Shown: positions 1 to 6,059, counted from the stretch's first letter. The stretch: DNA of 9,562 nt from Bacteroidaceae bacterium (GCA_024695315.1 JAILIJ010000336.1:1-9562); one strand, 5' to 3'. Numbers and translations are program-made. Notes: generated from the sequence alone by a model not told the origin.

Positions 1-180
1 CTGAGAATTGACGGCTCTTACAAAATAGCTCATATTGTTTGGCCATGAATGAACAAGTGTAAAGCCCGGATAATAGGTTGGTCTACTGTACAGGGAGTCA
101 TACTTGGTAGATTGGGCATTAATTGACCTTATGGTAAAACAAAAAAGGAACAGAATAAATAGAACAATTTTACTTTTCAT
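1..180 (-). CDS. Exported protein of unknown function, N-terminal part only (cut by window edge)
   Basis: Reading leftward from the ATG at 180-178, the frame stays open for all 60 codons to the edge of the window. The first ~23 residues form a clear export signal: a basic start (MKSK), a hydrophobic core (IVLFILFLFCFTI) and a small-residue end (SINAQ), with cleavage likely around Ala22/Gln23. The following ~37 residues are rich in Tyr, Ser, Pro and Asn, as in mature periplasmic or outer-membrane proteins of Bacteroidota. No cysteine follows the signal, so a lipoprotein is unlikely. A promoter with good spacing lies 60-90 bp upstream, which supports the start. The gene follows the AraC-like regulator on the same strand but is separated from it by 510 bp, so it is probably its own transcription unit. 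I do not recognise the family from this fragment. Confidence 0.75.
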   Translation of the reverse strand, partial: MKSKIVLFILFLFCFTIRSINAQSTKYDSLYSRPTYYPGFTLVHSWPNNMSYFVRAVNSQ

Positions 181-241
181 ATAGTTTACAATAACAGGTT
201 TTTGAATTATTATAGATCGAACATTTTTACGTTTATAGTCA

Positions 242-273
242 CAAAAGTATGAATACCGAATCTGTCATACAAG
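242..273 (-). promoter_or_regulatory. Bacteroidota-type promoter for the exported-protein gene
   Basis: On the minus strand a perfect -7 box TACTTTTG (249-242, consensus TAnnTTTG) is preceded by a 20-bp spacer and CTTG (273-270), three of four matches to the -33 TTTG box. Transcription would start near 235, giving a leader of about 55 nt before the ATG at 180. Confidence 0.6.
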
Positions 274-289
274 AAAAACAGATGTAACA

Positions 290-334
290 TTGTCTCATTT
301 TTAGCATATCTTTGTCTCAAAAAAAATGAGACAT
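290..334. promoter_or_regulatory. Putative operator: three TGTCTCA half-sites
   Basis: TTGTCTCA occurs at 290-297 and again at 312-319, a direct repeat offset by 22 bp (two helical turns). The second copy is followed by A7 and then TGAGACA (327-333), making a perfect inverted pair TGTCTCA-A7-TGAGACA. A longer inverted match joins TGTCTCATTTTT (291-302) to 322-333. The cluster lies about 55-100 bp upstream of the predicted start of the exported-protein transcript. A direct repeat at about 21-22 bp in an activating position is typical of AraC-family sites. The AraC-like gene just upstream is the obvious candidate binder, by inference only. Confidence 0.45.
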
Positions 335-690
335 TATGGAAAAATATGAATTTCTACCGTTTGACTCACATCTCTTTCCATCTGTAATTCTTTTCTCAGA
401 TATGGAGACATAACGGAGAATTAACATATCTAATGCTTATGGATAACACATTATCTTCATGAGTATACATATTTATGACGTTTATACTAAAAATTAGTTG
501 GTTCAATAGTATTGGTAAGCTTTTTACATTATGGATGAACTAAGCTTATTATTTTTTGAACATACAAAAATACACTTTTCATTCGATGAAATGGAGATTT
601 TATATGTTGTAAAATAACGTAAAAGTCAAAAAACAACACATAATTGAAGTTATACAACAAGAAGTAAAAAAAACAACATAGTCTTAATGT

Positions 691-1836
691 CTATCTGTCT
701 TTTTCAATTTGTTCCTTATATGCCGTTGGTGTAAGACCGACAGATTGGGTAAAATGGCGGTAGAAATTACCACGGTCATTATATCCCACTTGCTCCCCTA
801 TCTCAGGAATAGATAATTCAGGTTCTTCTTTCAACAAACGTTTAGCCTCTTCTATTCGTAGTGAGCGTCGCCACATTCTAAATTGTTCGCCAACTGTCTG
901 AGCGAAATAAAATGTCAGGAAATTATATGATACACCCAACTCTTCAGCTATCTCCTTTACACTTTGAGTAGTATCAGTATAACGTTTATTTTCAACCCAT
1001 GTCTGTAAATTTTTCTCGAGCAATTTCTCCTTACACAAAAAATCTTTATTAACACTCTCGACATTTTCCTCTTCAGGTTCTGTAGTCTCAAGATGCACAA
1101 TAACAGACTCTGTACCAGAATCAGCCACGACTCTTATCAAATAGGAAGCCTCAAACTGATAACGAAACATGCAAACCAAAAAATAAGCGTAAAAGAAACT
1201 GTAAAGTATTCCGAAAATCTTAGATAACTCAGGTATGAAGGCTGCAAATAATGCAACTATACCCACCATTAATCCGAAGTAGAAAAAACGAGAAATCCAT
1301 TGCACTCTATAGCTCATCTCCTCATCATAAAAGTTCTCAAGTTCCTTAATACACCTCCGTTTTGTATTCATAAATAGTCGAGTGTATAATGAACACAACA
1401 CAATATATCCTACCACATAAGAAAAAAAAGCAATATTCCACACACGTTGTGAAAGACCTACACACGAGAATAAAAATAAGGATGTAATAGTAATAATAAA
1501 TAGTTGTAAAACTATATCATTACGTTTTACGCGTTGAGGCTGCATAAATACTATCGCGGTCATTGTTATCAGCATAGACTGATAACTTGCCATTACCATG
1601 ACTATGGAGCTCGTCAACTTTTGATTGTTACCTGACGGAACAAAGGCGCGAATCATATTTGCTATTACAATAACAATAAACGCAAAGATAAGATAATGAC
1701 CTGCAGTATTGAAATGCTTCCACTGTCTATCCGATGGATGCGGACAGAGAACAAAGATGAATGTCATTATTAGAAAAGCAAATGACGTGAGAAGTGACCA
1801 TAAATCACTTACCGTGGTAATAGTAGGTAAAATCAT
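691..1836 (-). CDS. Membrane-anchored AraC-family transcriptional regulator
   Basis: This 381-residue protein has two halves. The N-terminal ~225 residues are strongly hydrophobic, with about seven predicted membrane helices (near 13-31, 46-67, 76-98, 107-127, 134-155, 184-202 and 206-225). An acidic linker (about 240-265, including EPEEENVE) joins them to a C-terminal AraC-type DNA-binding domain (about 270-378). That domain shows both helix-turn-helix units: SVKEIAEELGVSYNFLTFYF (292-311), then IPEIGEQVGYNDRGNFYRHF (343-362), and it ends in the family signature GLTPTAYK. Such proteins are usual in Bacteroidota and are thought to sense a signal at the membrane while bound to DNA from there; the signal is unknown. 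The start at 1836 fits the first membrane helix. No promoter with both boxes was found directly upstream. The likely target is the exported-protein gene downstream (inference). Confidence 0.9.
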   Translation of the reverse strand: MILPTITTVSDLWSLLTSFAFLIMTFIFVLCPHPSDRQWKHFNTAGHYLIFAFIVIVIANMIRAFVPSGNNQKLTSSIVMVMASYQSMLITMTAIVFMQPQRVKRNDIVLQLFIITITSLFLFSCVGLSQRVWNIAFFSYVVGYIVLCSLYTRLFMNTKRRCIKELENFYDEEMSYRVQWISRFFYFGLMVGIVALFAAFIPELSKIFGILYSFFYAYFLVCMFRYQFEASYLIRVVADSGTESVIVHLETTEPEEENVESVNKDFLCKEKLLEKNLQTWVENKRYTDTTQSVKEIAEELGVSYNFLTFYFAQTVGEQFRMWRRSLRIEEAKRLLKEEPELSIPEIGEQVGYNDRGNFYRHFTQSVGLTPTAYKEQIEKDR

Positions 1837-2023
1837 AGAACGGTTTTATATTAGAGTTTTAAGTTTGAAAGTCATTTTAGAGTATTAAATGTGAAGTTTT
1901 AGTGTTGTTAAAAGAACGATGGTTACTTCGAAAAATGTTCCAAGAACAAATCTTGATTATCGAATTTTATTCGTCTCTTTTACTACTTTATTACTCACTA
2001 ATAAAGTCTCTTTTACTTTCTTC

Positions 2024-2044
2024 AAGTGCGGCTTTGCCAAACTT
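2024..2044. repeat. REP-like 21-bp imperfect palindrome, copy 1
   Basis: The arms AAGT and ACTT, and inside them GGC and GCC, flank a TTT centre at 2033-2035, with two unpaired positions on each side. The unit matches the one at 5566-5586 at 18 of 21 positions, and both share the core GGCTTTGCC followed by AACTT. Two copies in non-coding DNA 3.5 kb apart suggest a dispersed genomic repeat. Confidence 0.5.
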
Positions 2045-2156
2045 ACGAAACTTTTGTTATTGTTTTTTGCTTAAAAAGTATTGTATGGTTCGTATAATGA
2101 GTCGATTCTGTTATTCAAATTTACAGATTTTGGAAGAATAGCCATGTCAGATTGTT

Positions 2157-2170
2157 ATGTCTGCAGACAT
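2157..2170. repeat. 14-bp perfect palindrome
   Basis: ATGTCTGCAGACAT is a perfect palindrome with no spacer, about 320 bp upstream of the AraC-like gene. It could be a dimeric repressor site, but no promoter with both boxes surrounds it, so its role is unknown. Confidence 0.35.
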
Positions 2171-2535
2171 TTCTATTGCAAAAATAATGATATTTTCTTA
2201 ATAAAATATAATTCCGCAAACGAAAATATATGTAAATATATTTCTTTTTTGCTAGACAACAACATTTCGGCCAATGAGCAAATCTAAAATTTAAGGACTT
2301 ACAGTAAGTGAAAGAGGCACTATTTTTTTCATAAACAATCGTACAAAACACAAAAGTATTATCGATTTTTATCTCCAAGAACTCTTAAAATCTTTCGTGC
2401 CATCGATTTTACCATTTGTCCATCAGAATCTGACAAAATCACCTCCAAGACATACTTTTCCTGTTAATTTCTTCGGCAACGCTTCGTATTACCTTCGTAT
2501 GAGGTTCGTAAGAACTTTGCTTCTGAAATGCGTCA

Positions 2536-2543
2536 CAAAGATA
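2536..2543 (-). promoter_or_regulatory. Possible minus-strand -7 promoter box
   Basis: TATCTTTG on the minus strand is a perfect -7 match, identical to the box in front of nrdD. There is no TTTG at the expected -33 spacing. The phased decamer array lies just upstream of it on that strand, where A-tracts could replace a weak -33 box. Transcription would run left toward the araC-like gene about 700 bp away. Confidence 0.3.
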
Positions 2544-2566
2544 CAACATGAGTTTGGCGGAAATAT

Positions 2567-2636
2567 GCTTTTCGATACTTTTCAATGCTTTTCGATGCTT
2601 TTTGATACTTTTCAATGCTTTTCGATACTTTTCGCT
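2567..2636. repeat. Seven-unit decamer tandem array with phased T-tracts
   Basis: Seven consecutive 10-bp units follow the pattern RCTTTTYRAT: GCTTTTCGAT, ACTTTTCAAT, GCTTTTCGAT, GCTTTTTGAT, ACTTTTCAAT, GCTTTTCGAT, ACTTTTCGCT. Each carries a T4-T5 tract at the same place, so A/T-tracts recur every 10 bp, close to one helical turn. Phasing of this kind is known to bend DNA. Because 30 bp equals ten codons, the array also makes artificial repetitive peptides in both directions (KALKSIEKH-like on minus). The array sits between a possible leftward promoter at 2536-2543 and the rightward promoter at 2712-2742. Confidence 0.85.
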
Positions 2637-2711
2637 TATATTTTTGGGAGCAGATAATTTCCTAAAAACTATAATCAAGTAATAAAAAAAAGAAATAACC
2701 ATAAAAGAAAT

Positions 2712-2742
2712 TTTGTATTTTAACATGTTTGCACTACCTTTG
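2712..2742 (+). promoter_or_regulatory. Bacteroidota-type promoter of the small RNA or leader
   Basis: A perfect -33 box TTTG (2712-2715), a 19-bp spacer and a perfect -7 box TACCTTTG (2735-2742) make this the best consensus promoter in the window. Transcription should start around 2748-2750. Confidence 0.7.
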
Positions 2743-2747
2743 CACCG

Positions 2748-2828
2748 TGCTCATCGGAGGGTACCATAAGGAATGGTGCTGGATAAGATGGCGAGAAAAT
2801 CTCCCGCTATATTATCCAGCACTTTTTT
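2748..2828 (+). ncRNA. Candidate small RNA or attenuated leader, about 80 nt
   Basis: A consensus promoter is followed within ~80 nt by a very strong intrinsic terminator, which defines a short transcript with no room for a usual gene. Two structures are visible. The first is a 7-bp hairpin (2761-2767 with 2773-2779, loop AAGGA). The second is the long terminator stem (2776-2822). They share GTGC at 2776-2779, so in full form they cannot coexist, the layout expected of an attenuator. The MATE start is 200 bp beyond the terminator, and no good promoter was found in that gap. The unit may therefore be the leader of the MATE/DUF418 operon or an independent small RNA. It does not carry the conserved core of SRP RNA, and it is too short for 6S RNA or tmRNA. 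I do not recognise the family. Confidence 0.55.
2776..2828 (+). terminator. Strong intrinsic terminator upstream of the MATE gene
   Basis: GTGCTGGATAA (2776-2786) pairs perfectly with TTATCCAGCAC (2812-2822). The stem continues inward, with one mismatch and a two-base CC bulge, to GAGA/TCTC around an AAA loop. A T6 run follows at 2823-2828. In total about 20 base pairs form. Confidence 0.85.
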
Positions 2829-3027
2829 GTTACAAAAATATTTTCAAAATTACACACTCTACTTTCGCAAATTTGACAAATCGTCACTTGTGGGAAGTAA
2901 TAAAAGAGATAATAGTGAAGTAAAGAAGAAGTAAAAATAGACGAATACGTTCGCGGAACTATTACAGTAACAAATATTGTCTTTTTAACTTTCCTCTAAC
3001 TACTTCCAAGACTTAAATTTCAAATAT

Positions 3028-4395
3028 ATGGAAAGAGACGCTATTGATTTCGGGCAAACAAAGATTTCACGTCTGTTCATTAAATTATTCATCCCTACAC
3101 TTATGGGACTGCTGTTTGGCTCACTTCTCAATGTTGCCGACGGCATCTTCGTAGGTCGAGGTGTAGGTAGTGACGCACTTGCCGCAATAAATATTGTTGG
3201 GCCAATCTTTCTAATTACAACTGGTGTATCGCTTATGTTTGCAAGTGGAGTAAGTGTAGTTGCAGCCATCCATCTTTCAAAGGGAAATGTGAAGGCGGCA
3301 AATATAAACGTAACACAGGCCCTGACCATTCCTTTTGCTTTCATGTCTATACTAATGATCATTCTTGTTATGTTTCCACATGAAGTAACGTTAGTTTTTG
3401 GAGGTTCTGAAAAACTGGTTCCCTATGTAAGCGACTATCTGCGCTACTGCTCGCCAGGCATTTTGGGATGTGTCATCATGTTTATTGGAATGTTTATTGT
3501 ACGACTGGATGGCGCTCCAAACTATGCCATGGGAGTTAGCATCTTCGACTCGGTAACAAACATCATCCTTGACTATATATTTGTTTTTCCTCTTGGTATG
3601 GGTATTAAAGGAGCTGCTATTGCAACAAGCATAGCCAGTTGTCTTTCCGCCATACTAATGATTATATACCTATTAAGATTTAGTCACCAGATACATATCT
3701 ATCGTCCAAAGTTCACCCAAAAGGCTATACGTCTTACTGTTAGAAACGCTAAGTATATGATAAAAATCGGAGCTTCTACTTTCTTTGGCGAAACGGCTTT
3801 GTCATGTATGATGATAGTAGGCAACTTCATGTTTATGACTTATCTAAAGGAAGACGGAGTGGCAGCATTCTCGGTAGCATGTTACCTCCTTCCGTTAGTC
3901 TTTATGGTAGGCAATGCCGTTGCACAATCTGCTCAGCCAATAATAAGTTATAACCACGGATTAGGAAATGCAGAACGTATTCATCGCACTTTCCGCCTTT
4001 CCATGATAGTAGCCACAGCATCTGGTATTTTAATCACTACATTAGGAGTACTGAGTAGTGACTATCTTTCTTCATTATTCCTTGAACCAGGCATACGTTC
4101 ATGGCAGATAGTATCCGAAGGTTTATCTTTATATGCCCTTAGTTTCGTGTTCTTCACACTAAACCTGGTAATGATAGGATATTTCCAGTCCATAGAGCAA
4201 GCGCGTCCAGCAATAGTATTTATGTTGCTGCGCGGTTACATTTTTACTATTCCAACATTTATTCTTCTACCATCCATTATTGGTTTCAAAGGACTATGGC
4301 TGGCAACTCCTTTATGTGAGATGCTTACCTTTATAATCATAATAGGATATTATTTTATAAAGCATAAAAACAAATTTACAACATGTCATCAATAA
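3028..4395 (+). CDS. MATE-family multidrug/cation exporter (MepA-like)
   Basis: This 455-residue polytopic protein has the usual length and about twelve hydrophobic segments of the MATE (multi-antimicrobial extrusion) family of inner-membrane exporters, which use Na+ or H+ gradients to expel organic cations and other compounds. The N-terminal half carries a typical stretch around residues 37-57 (ADGIFVGRGVGSDALAAINIV). The second half repeats the pattern with DGVAAFSVACYLLPLVFMVG and AQSAQPIISYNHGLGN, where AQPIISYNHG is characteristic of MepA/NorM-type members. The start at 3028 gives a short cytoplasmic tail before helix 1; no Shine-Dalgarno is visible. The last 13 bases overlap the start of the DUF418 gene, so the two are probably co-translated. 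Expression may depend on read-through of the terminator at 2776-2828. The substrate cannot be inferred. Confidence 0.92.
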   Translation: MERDAIDFGQTKISRLFIKLFIPTLMGLLFGSLLNVADGIFVGRGVGSDALAAINIVGPIFLITTGVSLMFASGVSVVAAIHLSKGNVKAANINVTQALTIPFAFMSILMIILVMFPHEVTLVFGGSEKLVPYVSDYLRYCSPGILGCVIMFIGMFIVRLDGAPNYAMGVSIFDSVTNIILDYIFVFPLGMGIKGAAIATSIASCLSAILMIIYLLRFSHQIHIYRPKFTQKAIRLTVRNAKYMIKIGASTFFGETALSCMMIVGNFMFMTYLKEDGVAAFSVACYLLPLVFMVGNAVAQSAQPIISYNHGLGNAERIHRTFRLSMIVATASGILITTLGVLSSDYLSSLFLEPGIRSWQIVSEGLSLYALSFVFFTLNLVMIGYFQSIEQARPAIVFMLLRGYIFTIPTFILLPSIIGFKGLWLATPLCEMLTFIIIIGYYFIKHKNKFTTCHQ

Positions 4396-5546
4396 AGACT
4401 AATAATCGTATAGATGTAGCCGATGTGCTTCGTGGTTTTGCCGTTATGGGCATTATCTTGCTTCACAGCATTGAACATTTCAATTTCTACTCTTTCCCTG
4501 ACACATCAGGACAGAGTGCGTGGTTAAATTTTACAGATAGAGCAATATGGGACGGCATGTTCTTCATGTTCGGAGGAAAAGGATATGCTATCTTTGCCCT
4601 CCTTTTTGGTTTCAGTTTCTTTATCATGAACGACAACCAGGAACGCCGTGGTTGTGACTTTCGACTACGTTTCTGCTGGCGCATGATTCTATTGTTTCTT
4701 TTCGGATGCCTCAACGCAGCTTTCTTCACAGCCGAGGTGCTAGTACTATATTCTCTCGTAGGTTTCGTATTACCACTTGTATGCAAACTTAGTGACAAGA
4801 AATTATTCATACTTGCCATCATTCTGCTGTTCCAACCTTTAGCACTATATTTCATCGTTCGATGTCTGGCAGATAGCAACTACTTACCTCCTACTCTTCC
4901 TACAGGTGCACTTTGGGGTGCCACATTCAAAGTGCAAAGCGGAGGAACTTTCTTAGAGACGGTACGCGTAAACCTATGGGAAGGGCAATTAGTAAGTTTG
5001 GCATGGGCATGGGAAAATGCACGCGTGTTCCAGACTGCTGCACTCTTCATCTTTGGTCTGCTCATAGGTCGTCGTGGCTTGTTCCGCGAGGAGCATCATC
5101 AGGCTTGGGGACACATCTTAGCAGGTGCACTCATCGCCTTCTTCCCACTTTACGGTCTGAGCAATATGCTACCAAACTTTATTACTAATAAGGCTCTACT
5201 TAGTCAAATTCTACTTATCATCAATTCTCTATATAAGTTCTCGTTCATGCTAATTCTCGTCTCCGGCATCATATTCGCATACTACAAAACGAGTCTTAGA
5301 GACAAGATGATGATACTTGCTCCTTATGGACGCATGAGCCTAACAAATTATATTATGCAAAGTATGGTCGGCTCTATGTTGTTCTACCACTGGGGATTCT
5401 TCCTACAACTTGGCATTACAGCCAGTATCTGTCTTGGAGCCTCACTCTTTCTACTCCAACTCGCTTTTTGCCATTGGTGGATGCGATCACATACCCACGG
5501 CCCATTAGAATACTTATGGAAACGTGCAACATGGATATTTAAGTGA
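4383..5546 (+). CDS. DUF418 / YeiB-like integral membrane protein
   Basis: This 387-residue protein has about ten hydrophobic segments. It opens with the family hallmark RIDVADVLRGFAVMGIILLH (9-28). Next comes KGYAIFALLFGFSFF (66-80), then the C-terminal DUF418 signature YGRMSLTNYIMQS (315-327), and it closes with GPLEYLWK (373-380). Length and order match the family. DUF418 proteins resemble membrane acyltransferases of the HGSNAT/DUF1624 type, and a transport or acyl-transfer role has been suggested, but no reaction is established. The ATG lies inside the last codons of the MATE gene (13-base overlap, different frame), so translational coupling is likely and the two proteins may act together. 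No clear terminator follows; the gap beyond contains repeats. Confidence 0.88.
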   Translation: MSSIKTNNRIDVADVLRGFAVMGIILLHSIEHFNFYSFPDTSGQSAWLNFTDRAIWDGMFFMFGGKGYAIFALLFGFSFFIMNDNQERRGCDFRLRFCWRMILLFLFGCLNAAFFTAEVLVLYSLVGFVLPLVCKLSDKKLFILAIILLFQPLALYFIVRCLADSNYLPPTLPTGALWGATFKVQSGGTFLETVRVNLWEGQLVSLAWAWENARVFQTAALFIFGLLIGRRGLFREEHHQAWGHILAGALIAFFPLYGLSNMLPNFITNKALLSQILLIINSLYKFSFMLILVSGIIFAYYKTSLRDKMMILAPYGRMSLTNYIMQSMVGSMLFYHWGFFLQLGITASICLGASLFLLQLAFCHWWMRSHTHGPLEYLWKRATWIFK

Positions 5547-5565
5547 AATTATCTCAAGATTATGC

Positions 5566-5586
5566 AAATGAGGCTTTGCCGAACTT
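5566..5586. repeat. REP-like 21-bp imperfect palindrome, copy 2
   Basis: GGC-TTT-GCC (5572-5580) lies within arms AAAT and ACTT. It matches copy 1 at 18 of 21 positions and begins 20 bp after the DUF418 stop codon, a usual place for REP-type elements. One arm position that pairs in copy 1 is mismatched here. Confidence 0.5.
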
Positions 5587-5606
5587 GCAGGAAAAGTGAA
5601 GGGGGA

Positions 5607-5776
5607 GTTAAGAATTAAGAGTTAAGAAATAAGATTTTTACTACTAATTGTCATAAAAGCGTCCTACAATAAATACGTACAACCGTAAAAACGTATAAAC
5701 CCAAAACATCGTTCTATCTACTTCCGAAACATAAATAATTTTTGCTTTGAATCTACCAATTCTTAATTCTTAATTC
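5607..5776. repeat. Inverted pair of TTAAGAA heptamer repeats enclosing ~130 bp
   Basis: The left arm (5607-5628) is three tandem heptamers: TTAAGAA, TTAAGAG, TTAAGAA. The right arm (5758-5776) is AATTCTTAATTCTTAATTC, the same heptamer on the other strand. GAATTAAGAGTTAAGAA (5612-5628) pairs with 5760-5776 with one mismatch in 17. The enclosed ~130 bp has no coding frame. The arrangement resembles a small non-coding element with terminal inverted repeats, but no target-site duplication was identified. Confidence 0.5.
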
Positions 5777-5958
5777 ATAATTTTCCTAATTCAGAATGGG
5801 ACTAATTTTATAAAAAATCATCTTTGATTTTGGACCATAAAATTAACCTCGTTCAAGTCGACAAGCCTCAAAGCCTTGTATAATATGGCTTTGTAATAAT
5901 CGAAAAAATACGGTCTAATTTTAATGTATTTTTTTTTATAAAAATAAACTCAAAAATA

Positions 5959-5990
5959 TTAGTTATTGTATTTTATCTTTTATATCTTTG
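5959..5990 (+). promoter_or_regulatory. Promoter of nrdD
   Basis: A perfect -7 box TATCTTTG (5983-5990) is preceded by a 20-bp spacer and TTAG (5959-5962), three of four matches to TTTG. Transcription would begin near 5996, giving a leader of about 60 nt before the ATG at 6060. Confidence 0.65.
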
Positions 5991-6059
5991 CAACCAATAG
6001 TTTGACAAAACTTATACCATTTATCATTTAATTATCTCACCTACAAGAAATAAAGTCTT

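Larger units (their letters stand above)
181..690. other. Gene-free gap between the regulator and the exported-protein gene
   Basis: This 510-bp AT-rich stretch has no convincing coding frame. It holds the promoter at 242-273 and the TGTCTCA half-site cluster at 290-334. A weaker similar half-site, GAGACA, is at 405-410, with TCTCA at 394-398. A second -7-like string for the minus strand (TATTTTTG) is at 572-565, but such strings are easily produced by chance in AT-rich DNA. No terminator hairpin with a T-run was found after the regulator's stop codon. The downstream RNA would only be T-rich. Confidence 0.6.
1837..3027. other. Long gene-poor region between regulator and MATE gene
   Basis: Nearly 1.2 kb separates two divergent genes. 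I see no frame here with convincing protein character; the short frames are Cys/Phe/Lys-rich or built from DNA repeats. The recognisable content is a REP-like palindrome (2024-2044), a 14-bp palindrome (2157-2170), a possible minus-strand -7 box (2543-2536), a decamer array (2567-2636) and a promoter/terminator unit (2712-2828). Further minus-strand TAnnTTTG strings occur at 2123-2116 and 2358-2351 without a good -33 box; either could serve the araC-like gene through a long leader. Between 2829 and 3027 only imperfect -7 matches were seen (TACTTTCG at 2860, TAACTTTC at 2986). Confidence 0.6.
5547..6059. other. Repeat-bearing gap between DUF418 gene and nrdD
   Basis: These 513 bases have no credible coding frame. 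In order they hold REP-like copy 2 (5566-5586), an inverted pair of heptamer repeats (5607-5628 and 5758-5776), a nested AT-rich palindrome (5804-5811 with 5837-5844, and inside it AAAATCA/TGATTTT), a 7-bp CAAAGCC/GGCTTTG hairpin (5869-5875 with 5887-5893), and the nrdD promoter. No palindrome resembling an NrdR box was seen near that promoter. Confidence 0.6.

Noticed and set aside
291..333. Intrinsic terminator for the AraC-like gene from the TGTCTCA inverted repeat
   Set aside because: The hairpin has a T-run in its loop, not after the stem, on the minus strand, and lies 360 bp past the stop codon.
1902..2378. Short frames on both strands (79, 68 and 85 codons)
   Set aside because: Cys/Phe/Tyr/Lys-rich compositions typical of random AT-rich DNA, mutually overlapping, with no motif.
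2567..2636. CRISPR array
   Set aside because: Units are 10 bp with no spacers and there are no cas genes.
2439..2726. Minus-strand 95-codon frame with KALKSIKKHRKALKSIEKH repeats, and the plus-strand frame 2397-2657 with LFDTFQCFS repeats
   Set aside because: The peptide repetition follows from the 10-bp DNA array (30 bp = 10 codons) in both directions; the rest of each frame has no domain and no good start context.
2743..2828. SRP (4.5S) RNA, 6S RNA or guanidine (ykkC) riboswitch
   Set aside because: The conserved SRP GGAAGGAAGCAGCC core and the ykkC ACGA-type motifs are absent, and the length is too short for 6S RNA.
2773..2934. 53-codon plus-strand frame starting MVLDKMARKSPAILSS
   Set aside because: It starts inside the terminator hairpin and reads through its stem; the structure explains the sequence better than a protein. 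Kept in mind as a possible leader peptide only.
4487..5188. Frames inside the DUF418 gene on both strands (4487-4879, 4880-5065, 4913-5188)
   Set aside because: Shadow frames of a well-supported gene with clear family motifs.
5930..6059. NrdR box upstream of nrdD
   Set aside because: No pair of ACACWATATAWWGTGT-like palindromes is visible near the promoter.
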